Shown here: in pieces, positions 1 to 5,102 of the stretch | Layout of the letters: each line of letters opens with the position of its first letter | How positions within the stretch are numbered: the stretch's first letter is position 1 | NCBI GenBank assembly: GCA_003450125.1 | Contig: DMFR01000061.1 | Location: forward strand, 7,619-12,720 | Direction of reading: 5' to 3' | DNA from: Prolixibacteraceae bacterium | GTDB taxonomy: Bacteria; Bacteroidota; Bacteroidia; Bacteroidales; Prolixibacteraceae | DNA: 5,102 nt | Program-made: the position numbers and the translations under genes | Notes under the pieces: generated by a model | Database searches by the model: none | The model's input: only the letters and a program-made list of their open reading frames with translations | Told to the model about the DNA's origin: nothing

Positions 1-25
1 GTCTAAATCAATGTTCCAATGTAAA

Positions 26-95
26 ACCTTACAATTCTCTTAAACCTTAATGAAAAAAGGAAATACAAAAATCATTAACCTTATTTACCTTATTT
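26..95. repeat. ACCTTA short direct repeats in non-coding DNA
   Basis: ACCTTA occurs in direct orientation at 26-31, 44-49, 78-83 and 87-92. The last two are part of a perfect 9-bp tandem, ACCTTATTT at 78-86 and 87-95. The inverse, TAAGGT, is at 113-118 and forms the hairpin described at 53-122. The stretch 1-165 has no supportable gene on either strand. The repeats may be chance in low-complexity AT-rich DNA. Confidence 0.3.
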
Positions 96-122
96 AAATT
101 CAGATAATTAGATAAGGTTAAT
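53..122 (-). terminator. Candidate intrinsic terminator downstream of the DUF2283 gene
   Basis: An 11-bp perfect inverted repeat (ATTAACCTTAT at 74-84 and ATAAGGTTAAT at 112-122) is separated by 27 nt. Reading the minus strand, the second arm is followed by GATTTTTGTATTT and then CC and six T (73 down to 53). Stem plus T-rich tail, 44 bases after the stop of the DUF2283 gene, fits a Rho-independent terminator for the toxin-antitoxin-like pair. The stem is weak, with only two G:C pairs, and the loop is long, so the call is tentative. Confidence 0.35.
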
Positions 123-165
123 TTCATGAGGGGATATTTCAAATACTAGTGCTAATCAACATGAA

Positions 166-429
166 CTATTTTGTAATCGAAGAAGTTTTCTTTTTACGGG
201 TTAAATGTGGCTTACCCATTAAAGAGGATAAGGTGCGCTGCAATGGGTTGAGGATCGTCACGCCAATGATTTCTTTAGAATCAGGTTGTATCCGGATGAT
301 TGTGCCTTCACCAATATCAACGCCTTCGGCCTTGTCAGGATTTCCAAAAGAAATATAAAGGACATCAGCTTCTGCATCATAATCCCATTTAATTTTGTCC
401 TTTTTTTCAGCTATATTCAAGGTTTCCAT
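166..429 (-). CDS. DUF2283 family protein, putative antitoxin
   Basis: An 87-residue protein. Residues about 15-63 match the DUF2283 (Pfam PF10049) pattern: WDYDAEADVLYISFG near 15-29, then a GxxIRI strand and an I-x-GVTIL segment around 54-60. This small beta-rich domain has no established enzymatic role. Its genes often sit next to small RelE/BECR-like proteins, so an antitoxin role is inferred from family knowledge and from this context, not shown. The tail (about 72-87) is basic (HLTRKKK), which could contact nucleic acid or the partner. The ATG at 429 overlaps the end of the upstream candidate toxin gene by 13 nt in a different frame, so the two are probably translationally coupled. The leader is A-rich (AACAAAAAAAGACG) with no clear Shine-Dalgarno. 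The stop is TAG at 168-166. Confidence 0.85.
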   Translation of the reverse strand: METLNIAEKKDKIKWDYDAEADVLYISFGNPDKAEGVDIGEGTIIRIQPDSKEIIGVTILNPLQRTLSSLMGKPHLTRKKKTSSITK

Positions 430-731
430 ACCATTCGTCTTTTTTTGTTAATGCTTCTACTAAAATAGGCAGTTAAAATGAATCCATCAAGCTTGTTGGT
501 TTCTTTATACACAATTACAAGAAACTTATCGTTTGTAACTGGTGTTTTATCATAGTGTTTAACTGCAAGTAATTCTCCAAAATCTCCAGCAAGTATAAAG
601 TCTGGATTTTCAATAGTTTCAAGAAACCAAGAGATACACTCCTTTGTTTCGGGATGATTTTTAAAGATGTGACCAATTCGTTCATCAGTCAACCTAATGA
701 GCATGTTATTTTTAGAGTTGGCAGAAATCAT
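417..731 (-). CDS. Small RelE/BECR-like protein, putative toxin of a TA pair
   Basis: About 104 residues from ATG at 731. The reading frame stays open to a TTG at 743, and another ATG lies at 704 (95 residues, MLIRLTDERIGH). No Shine-Dalgarno decides between them, and the conserved part starts only at RLTDER. Visible features are RLTDERIGHIFKNHPE, an ETIENPD segment, GDFGELLAVKHY, the KFLVIVYKE strand, DGFILTAYF and a basic C-terminus (KKRRMVWKP). This pattern matches a widespread family of small uncharacterised proteins encoded beside DUF2283 genes. The order of a helix with HxxxxHPE, a beta-sheet core and a terminal arginine-rich strand resembles the barnase/EndoU/colicin/RelE (BECR) ribonuclease fold. 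The fold call, and hence an RNase toxin role, is inference; candidate functional residues are the two histidines of the HPE region and the C-terminal Thr, Tyr and Arg residues. The 3' end overlaps the next gene by 13 nt. It could instead be a non-toxic phage-derived protein. Confidence 0.75.
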   Translation of the reverse strand: MISANSKNNMLIRLTDERIGHIFKNHPETKECISWFLETIENPDFILAGDFGELLAVKHYDKTPVTNDKFLVIVYKETNKLDGFILTAYFSRSINKKRRMVWKP

Positions 732-805
732 GTAGAAAAACAAAAATTTAAATGCGTTACTCCATTATTATGCTTTTTGTCAAACCTAAATATAATCAAC
801 AATTA

Positions 806-934
806 TCAGTCTTTTATTTTCTTAGGCTTACAAACCTTTTCATCCTTTTTGGATTTCCTTCCACAGCTTTTACAAATGTATTTAGCATCATCCTTTTCCT
901 TGTAATCCTTATCCTCACATTGTTTCTTGGGCAT
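806..934 (-). CDS. 42-residue lysine-rich four-cysteine mini-protein
   Basis: A short frame starting ATG at 934 and ending TGA at 808-806, encoding 42 residues that begin MPKKQCEDKDYKEK. Cysteines are at 6, 21, 24 and 35. C21-K-S-C24-G-R is a classic zinc-knuckle turn, and C6 and C35 could complete a tetrahedral metal site, so a tiny zinc-ribbon-like fold is plausible. About a third of the residues are lysine, and the C-terminus is KPKKIKD, suggesting nucleic-acid or ribosome contact. The start lies three bases after the stop of the kinase/RapZ gene (TAA AAC ATG), so the gene is probably translationally coupled to it and on the same mRNA. The spacing of cysteines and charged residues makes a chance frame unlikely. 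I do not recognise a named family, and function is unknown. Confidence 0.72.
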   Translation of the reverse strand: MPKKQCEDKDYKEKDDAKYICKSCGRKSKKDEKVCKPKKIKD

Positions 935-937
935 GTT

Positions 938-2368
938 TTACTTATTATCCTGTTCGATGTGCTGAAGAACAACTGTAACGGGGTAATTGTTTCTCAAATA
1001 CTCCGCTAGTTTCTCGGCAGCATAGACCGAACGGTGCTGTCCGCCTGTACAGCCAAAGTTGACACTCAGGTGTTTGAACCCCCGGTCGAGGTAAACTTCC
1101 ACCGAATGGGAAACAAGACTGGTAACAGGTTCCAGAAATTCAGCCATGGTTGATTTATCTTCCAGGAATTGCTGTACTTCGGGGTCTTTGCCTGTGAGGA
1201 ACTTGTATTCCAGGTAGCGCCCCGGGTTGTGAATGGCACGACAGTCGAATACAAAGCCTCCACCATTTCCGGAGCGGTCTTTGGGGATTCCTTTTTTATA
1301 GGAAAAGCTGCTGACCGTTACGGTAAGCTTGTCTGCCTCAGAACCGATTGATTTTAAAAATGCAGACTGGGTCACTGCCTTAAGAACTTTGAACAGCTCG
1401 GGCAGATTGATCTCAATGGTGCTTTTTGCCAGCAATTCTTCCAGGTTGTTCATGGCATAGGGAATACTCTTGAGGAAATGTTGTTTCTTTTCAAAGAATC
1501 CACGGAAGCCATAGGCACCCATGGCTTGCATGATGCGGATCAGGACATAGCCATCGAAATAGGATTTGAATTTCTGGCGGTCCACATCTTTATACTGGCT
1601 AAGTTCATCGAGGTAAAATTCCAACAATTCGGCCCTTTGGTCTTCCGGGATATCGGCTTTGGCATCGTACAGCAAGGAGGCCAGGTCATACTGCAGGGCT
1701 CCTTTACGTCCGCCCTGGTAGTCGATGAAATAGACCTTTTCGTCTTTGAGCATGATATTGCGGGACTGAAAATCGCGGTACAGGAAAGCATGTCCATCGG
1801 CTTCCAGCAGGTAATCGCTGAACAGTTCGAAATCATTTTCAAGGGCTTGTTCGTCGAAGGGTATTTTGGCCAGTTTCAGGAAATAGTACTTGAAATAATT
1901 CAAGTCCCACATCATGGATTGTTTGTCGAAGGCTTCACGGGGATAACATACGCTGTAGTCGATATCCTGGCCGGCTAATAACTGGATGCGGGGAAGCTGG
2001 CGCAGCACCTTCTTGTATTCTTCCACAATCTTTGGGGAGAAACCTTCCTTTTCGCGCACCTTGGTCAGGAAATCAAAGAGGGTAGTGTTTCCAAGGTCTT
2101 CCTGAAGGTAGGTCATTTGATCGGAACTGACTGAATAGATACGGGGAACAGGAATATCCTTATTGAGGAAATGGGCGGAGAATTCAAGGAAGGCCAGGTT
2201 TTCCTTCACATCATGGTTATAGGCGCCGATCACCTTGTAATGCATGCTCTTCATCCGTGCATATTCGCGGTAAGAACCCGATGCGGGAAGGAGTTCAAAT
2301 TGGCTTACTTCTTCCTTGAAGTGTGCTGTAAACAAGCTGATGAGTTGATCTTTTATCTTTTGTTCCAA
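938..2368 (-). CDS. Sugar-kinase-like (APH/AmgK-type) and RapZ C-terminal domain fusion
   Basis: A 476-residue cytoplasmic protein with no signal peptide or membrane segment. Residues about 1-320 form an aminoglycoside-phosphotransferase (APH/COG3178-like) kinase domain: an N-lobe loop SGSYREYAR (30-38), catalytic YRDFQSRN (197-204, catalytic D199 and N204) and metal-binding D216 in FIDYQGG. This resembles AmgK, which phosphorylates MurNAc/GlcNAc at C1 in peptidoglycan recycling; the usual H of HRD is Y197. Residues about 349-476 match the RapZ C-terminal domain: SFSYKKGIP (354-362), FVFDCRAIHNPG (372-383), LTGKDPEV (391-398) and FGCTGGQHRSVY (438-449). In E. coli RapZ this domain binds glucosamine-6-phosphate and sRNA, but the P-loop N-domain of true RapZ is absent here. 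The start is TTG: an in-frame TAA lies at 2383-2381 and the next ATG is codon 39, past the N-lobe loop. Substrate is inferred, probably an amino sugar. A cysteine mini-protein gene follows after 3 nt. Confidence 0.9.
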   Translation of the reverse strand: MEQKIKDQLISLFTAHFKEEVSQFELLPASGSYREYARMKSMHYKVIGAYNHDVKENLAFLEFSAHFLNKDIPVPRIYSVSSDQMTYLQEDLGNTTLFDFLTKVREKEGFSPKIVEEYKKVLRQLPRIQLLAGQDIDYSVCYPREAFDKQSMMWDLNYFKYYFLKLAKIPFDEQALENDFELFSDYLLEADGHAFLYRDFQSRNIMLKDEKVYFIDYQGGRKGALQYDLASLLYDAKADIPEDQRAELLEFYLDELSQYKDVDRQKFKSYFDGYVLIRIMQAMGAYGFRGFFEKKQHFLKSIPYAMNNLEELLAKSTIEINLPELFKVLKAVTQSAFLKSIGSEADKLTVTVSSFSYKKGIPKDRSGNGGGFVFDCRAIHNPGRYLEYKFLTGKDPEVQQFLEDKSTMAEFLEPVTSLVSHSVEVYLDRGFKHLSVNFGCTGGQHRSVYAAEKLAEYLRNNYPVTVVLQHIEQDNK

Positions 2369-2408
2369 GTTGAATCGTTTTTACGTTGTTTTTTGTTGTT
2401 GTTGCACT

Positions 2409-2489
2409 TAGTGATCGGGTGACTAGCTTTGTTGAAGGTGAAAGGTTATTGAAAGGTCGCATTCTAAATGAATAGTTACCCGCTCACTA
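2409..2489. promoter_or_regulatory. Imperfect 17-bp inverted repeat upstream of the kinase gene
   Basis: TAGTGATCGGGTGACTA at 2409-2425 and TAGTTACCCGCTCACTA at 2473-2489 are reverse complements at 15 of 17 positions, 47 nt apart. Each arm is itself a partial dyad (TAGT...ACTA). The pair lies between the stop of the repeat protein and the TTG start of the kinase gene. On the minus strand the distal arm is followed by A-rich rather than T-rich sequence, so it does not look like an intrinsic terminator. Operator sites for a dimeric regulator, or an mRNA stem in the leader, are the likelier readings. Confidence 0.4.
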
Positions 2490-2502
2490 TACCCGCTCAC
2501 AA
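2477..2502. repeat. 13-bp tandem repeat TACCCGCTCAC(T/A)A
   Basis: TACCCGCTCACTA (2477-2489) is followed immediately by TACCCGCTCACAA (2490-2502), differing at one position. The first copy is also the arm of the inverted repeat with 2409-2425, so three related GTGAGCGGGT-type sites occur within about 95 bp just downstream of the repeat-protein gene. This could be a cluster of binding sites or a slippage duplication of one site. Confidence 0.5.
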
Positions 2503-2510
2503 CACCCTGC

Positions 2511-5102
2511 TTACTTCTTTTGTTTGTCAAGTTTTTCTTTAATAAGCTTTAACTGGTCTTTGGGATATTTTTCTTCGGGTTTCAGGTTTAGGGCTTTGTT
2601 ATAGTTAAAACGTGCAATGCTGAAACTCTCTGATTTTAAGGCCTCATCTGCCAGTTCAATCAGCTTGTTGTATTCCAGTTTACGTCCATCCTGGGTATCC
2701 TGGTCAATGAGCTTCTGAATGTCTTTGATCTTTATCCTTGGATAGGTTTCGTCTTTTTTAATGGCAATGGCCTTGTTGTAATAAAACCGGGCTACAGAGA
2801 TATCTTTCACCGCATAGGCTTCATCACCTTTGGCAATCAGGTCATGGTATTCCTTTTCTTCTCTTTCAGAAAGCAGGGAATTGGTTAAAGCCAGGATTTC
2901 CTGTACCCGGTCTTTGGGATATTTTTCCCATGATTTTATGCCAATTGCTTTGTTGTAAAAGAATTTGGCAACTGTATAATTCTGAATTTTAAATGCATCA
3001 TCGGCCTGGGTGATTGCCTGCTGGTATCCAGAACGATCGACAGAAGACAATTCTGCATCCACCAGTTTACGGATCAGTTCAATCTGGTTCTTTGGATATT
3101 CTTCCTTTGATTTTAAATCCATGGCCTTGTAATAATAAAAGCGGGCAACGGTATAGTCCTTGATGCCAAATGAATCATCAGCTTTACTGATTGCCTCCTC
3201 ATAAGTGTTGACCGCCTTATACGATTGGGCGCGGGTTACGGTTGCTTTTTCTGTTTCAACTGCATTGTACACTGGAACATTCACCTTTGGTGCCGGGGCA
3301 ATAACTTCTTCTTTCGTAACAACTGCTACCCGATTCTTTTCTTCGGAGGCTATCAACCCGTCAATCTTACTGATTTGGTCTTTGGGATATTTTTCATTGG
3401 GCAATATGCTCAGGGCATTGGAATAACTGGTTTTTGCTGCAGGGTATAGTTTGGCAGCAAATGCCTTATCAGCTTCGGAAATGGCCTGGTCATATTGTTC
3501 TTTGATTGCTTTTTCTTTGGCCTGACGTTGGGTTTCTTCCAATACTAAAAGCTTTGCCTTTTCTTCAGCTGCTGCAAGTTCTTTCAGCAAACCATCAATT
3601 TTAGCAATCTGGTCTTTGGGATACTGCTCGTTGGGCTTAACAGAAAGTGCTCCGCTATAACTAAGCCTTGCAGAAGTGTATTCTTTGGCCGCAAATGCTT
3701 CATCAGCACGTTTGATGGATTCAAGGTAACCTGATTCGGAGGCTTTCTTATTGGCCTCTTCAAGGGCCAGATCAGCCAAGAGCTTGTCGATTTCTTTTAT
3801 CCGGTTAACAGGCAGTGGTTCGGATGGTTTTATTTCCGAAGCCTGAACAAAAGTAGAGCGTGCTGAAATATAATCCTTTGCGCTCAGCAGAGATTCAGCT
3901 TCCTTGACTTTAGAGGCATACGCTTCTTCTTTCTGGAGTTCTGTCGCCGCCTGTGACAGCAGGGCATCCAGTTTTTCTACCTGTCGTTTGGGGTAATCTG
4001 AATCAGGAAGATACTGCAAGGCCTCCTGGTATTTTTCTTTTGCTTCCTTGTATTGCTTGTCACCAACAAACTTGTTGGCAGCATTAATGGCAGTATTGTA
4101 TGCCTGGGTTAATTTGGCCAATTCTCCCAGTTTTGCTTCAGTTTGCCCCAGCTTTTGTTTGGCAATAGGGTCAGTTCCATTGATGGCGATGGCAGTTTGA
4201 TAACCAGTTTTTGCTGTATTGAAATCATTCTCGCTGAATGCTTTATCGGCTTTAGCCATCGCTTCCATAAATGAATTCCCTTGTGCCTCTTTGATCGACT
4301 TCTGGTAGGCTTCTTCTTTCAGACGTGCAGATGCAAGTTCACGCTCATTGTCTGCTATCAGTGCATCGACTTTTGCAATCATTTCGTCTGGCAACAGTTC
4401 TGCAGGTTTCAACTTCTTTGCTTGCTGAAAAGTGACCCTGGCGTCTGAATAAGTCTTTTGGTCTATCTGCTTTTTGCCTTTTGCAATTGTTTCGGTGTAA
4501 GCTTTTTCATTTGCCTCAGAAAGGGCCAGAAGACGAACCTCTTCCTTCTTCTTGTCCTCGGCTATCTTCTGTAGAATGGAATCTATGTTCTTGATCTTGG
4601 TTTTGACCTCCTCAGCGTTGGGTCTCATACCCAATGCATTGGAATAACTTCCCTTTGCAGCTTCATAATTCTTTTGTTCGAAGGAAGCATCACCTTTGGA
4701 AACCATTGCAAGGAACTCTGCTTCTGTTTGTTGTAATTTAGATTTATCAGCAATTATCTCCTCTATTTTGGCAATGCGTCCAGTAGAATACACATCATTT
4801 GGCTTGATGGTCAAAGCATCGGAATAAGAAGTTTTGGCATCTGAATAGTTTTCAGCAGTGAAGGATTTGTCAGCTTTTGCAATGGCATCAGCGTAGGCTT
4901 TTTCTTTTGCAGCCAGGGCAAGTTTAAGGTCTTCTTCTTTCTTCTTGTCCTCTGCTATTTTCTGCAGGATGGAATCAATGTTCTTGATCTTGGACTTAAC
5001 TTCCTCTGCGGTTGGTTTGATGCCAAGAGCATTGGTGTAACTTCCCTTTGCAGTTTCATAGTCCTTCTGTCCAAAGGCGGCATCACCTTTGGAAACCATT
5101 GC
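2511..5102 (-). CDS. Large TPR-like repeat protein, 5' end outside window
   Basis: At least 863 residues, open at the window edge; the internal Met at 5099 is not a reliable start. Numbered from that Met, the protein is almost wholly made of about thirteen repeats, starting near 1, 68, 132, 200, 277, 334, 394, 458, 536, 633, 692, 751 and 810. The consensus is YxxAIxKADxAFxxKxY, AKxxYxxALxIKP and then YPKDQIxKIDxLL. The first two helices have the A/G/Y/A/P spacing of a tetratricopeptide repeat; the third part is an extra helix that makes each unit longer than a 34-residue TPR. K/E-rich linkers (e.g. AEDKKKEE) suggest helical or coiled-coil spacers, and a Val/Pro/Thr-rich linker (about 586-632, including EEVIAPAPKVNVPVY) splits the array. 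A scaffolding or protein-binding role, perhaps at the cell envelope, is inferred from such repeats. The missing N-terminus prevents assignment of location or name. The stop is TAA at 2513-2511. Confidence 0.88.
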   Translation of the reverse strand, partial: AMVSKGDAAFGQKDYETAKGSYTNALGIKPTAEEVKSKIKNIDSILQKIAEDKKKEEDLKLALAAKEKAYADAIAKADKSFTAENYSDAKTSYSDALTIKPNDVYSTGRIAKIEEIIADKSKLQQTEAEFLAMVSKGDASFEQKNYEAAKGSYSNALGMRPNAEEVKTKIKNIDSILQKIAEDKKKEEVRLLALSEANEKAYTETIAKGKKQIDQKTYSDARVTFQQAKKLKPAELLPDEMIAKVDALIADNERELASARLKEEAYQKSIKEAQGNSFMEAMAKADKAFSENDFNTAKTGYQTAIAINGTDPIAKQKLGQTEAKLGELAKLTQAYNTAINAANKFVGDKQYKEAKEKYQEALQYLPDSDYPKRQVEKLDALLSQAATELQKEEAYASKVKEAESLLSAKDYISARSTFVQASEIKPSEPLPVNRIKEIDKLLADLALEEANKKASESGYLESIKRADEAFAAKEYTSARLSYSGALSVKPNEQYPKDQIAKIDGLLKELAAAEEKAKLLVLEETQRQAKEKAIKEQYDQAISEADKAFAAKLYPAAKTSYSNALSILPNEKYPKDQISKIDGLIASEEKNRVAVVTKEEVIAPAPKVNVPVYNAVETEKATVTRAQSYKAVNTYEEAISKADDSFGIKDYTVARFYYYKAMDLKSKEEYPKNQIELIRKLVDAELSSVDRSGYQQAITQADDAFKIQNYTVAKFFYNKAIGIKSWEKYPKDRVQEILALTNSLLSEREEKEYHDLIAKGDEAYAVKDISVARFYYNKAIAIKKDETYPRIKIKDIQKLIDQDTQDGRKLEYNKLIELADEALKSESFSIARFNYNKALNLKPEEKYPKDQLKLIKEKLDKQKK
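2514..3203 (-). repeat. C-terminal array of four 59-residue repeats in the TPR-like protein
   Basis: Residues 633-691, 692-750, 751-809 and 810-862 (counted from the Met at 5099) start YEEAISKAD, YQQAITQAD, YHDLIAKGD and YNKLIELAD. The first three are exactly 59 residues (177 bp); the last stops at 53 in a KLDKQKK tail. Each has the ARFYY/AKFFY/ARFNY-NKA core and a YPKxQ/YPRxK motif. The aromatic core (FYY, FFY) sets these four apart from upstream repeats, which have TSY or GSY there and longer, variable linkers. Confidence 0.8.
4539..5102 (-). repeat. Recent internal duplication within the repeat gene (131-codon period)
   Basis: The segments 4932-5102 and 4539-4709, offset by exactly 393 bp, encode nearly the same peptide: 47 of 56 residues from MVSKGDA to DKKKEE are identical, including an unbroken KIKNIDSILQKIAEDKKKEE. 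The repeat unit is two TPR-like repeats (one AEEVK-type and one following repeat), and the second halves have diverged more. The window edge cuts the first copy, so more copies may lie beyond it. Confidence 0.75.

Noticed and set aside
149..468. Plus-strand frames of 69 and 60 codons over the DUF2283 gene
   Set aside because: Shadows of the minus-strand DUF2283 gene, which has a recognisable domain and coupled context.
780..822. Possible Bacteroidota-type promoter for the toxin-like gene (TATATTTA at 794-787 on the minus strand, near TAnnTTTG)
   Set aside because: No TTTG-like element at the expected distance upstream, and the surrounding DNA is so AT-rich that a single-element match is uninformative.
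654..1009. Plus-strand frames of 83 and 85 codons with hydrophobic, membrane-like translations
   Set aside because: They lie antisense to the lysine-rich mini-protein and to the ends of flanking genes. Complements of A-rich Lys codons read as Phe/Leu, which explains the apparent membrane character.
1066..1266. Minus-strand 66-codon frame inside the kinase/RapZ gene
   Set aside because: Out-of-frame shadow of a gene with clear domains. The same applies to the 100-codon frame at 1540-1842.
1478..1978. Plus-strand open frame of 166 codons
   Set aside because: It is entirely antisense to the catalytic region of the kinase/RapZ gene, has no recognisable domain, and its hydrophobic composition follows from the opposite strand's codons.
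2409..2489. Reading the 17-bp inverted repeat as a terminator for the repeat-protein gene
   Set aside because: The spacer is 47 nt and the sequence after the distal arm is A-rich on the minus strand with no T-tract, unlike an intrinsic terminator.
2477..2502. CRISPR-like or attachment-site interpretation of the tandem repeat
   Set aside because: Only two adjacent 13-bp copies with no spacers, and no integrase or tRNA gene nearby.
3205..3449. Plus-strand frames of 73 and 74 codons
   Set aside because: Antisense to the repeat protein, and overlapping one another in different frames with no domain features.

Overview
The window looks like a piece of a Bacteroidota (Bacteroidales-like) chromosome. 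All convincing genes lie on the minus strand. They have A/T-rich leaders without clear Shine-Dalgarno sequences, and one protein joins an aminoglycoside-phosphotransferase-type kinase to a RapZ C-terminal domain, an architecture I associate with Bacteroidota. The taxonomic call is inference from gene content; no marker gene is present.

Layout in the direction of transcription, from high to low coordinates: (1) 5102-2511 is the 3' part of a large gene for a protein built almost entirely of degenerate TPR-like repeats of about 57-97 residues. It contains thirteen repeats, the last four in strict 59-residue register, and its start lies outside the window. (2) 2510-2369 is an intergenic region with a 17-bp imperfect inverted repeat and an overlapping 13-bp tandem repeat, possibly operator sites. 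(3) 2368-938 is a TTG-started 476-residue fusion of a sugar-kinase-like (AmgK/COG3178-like) domain and a RapZ C-terminal domain. (4) 934-806 is a 42-residue, lysine-rich, four-cysteine mini-protein that starts three bases after the kinase stop. (5) 731-417 and 429-166 are two overlapping small genes: a RelE/BECR-like candidate toxin followed by a DUF2283 protein, a probable toxin-antitoxin pair. (6) 165-1 is non-coding and AT-rich, with a hairpin plus T-tract that could terminate the pair's transcript.

The most informative unit is genes 3 and 4. In E. coli the RapZ C-terminal domain binds glucosamine-6-phosphate and RNA. Here it is attached to a kinase resembling the MurNAc/GlcNAc anomeric kinase AmgK, and it lacks the basic C-terminal tail used by E. 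coli RapZ for RNA binding. This suggests amino-sugar or peptidoglycan-recycling metabolism, or sensing, rather than small-RNA decay. The tightly coupled cysteine mini-protein may be a partner. The repeat protein and the toxin-antitoxin-like pair are probably separate transcription units. The pair sits in visibly AT-richer DNA than the kinase gene, which fits an accessory insertion. No RNA genes, CRISPR arrays, insertion sequences or plus-strand genes could be supported.
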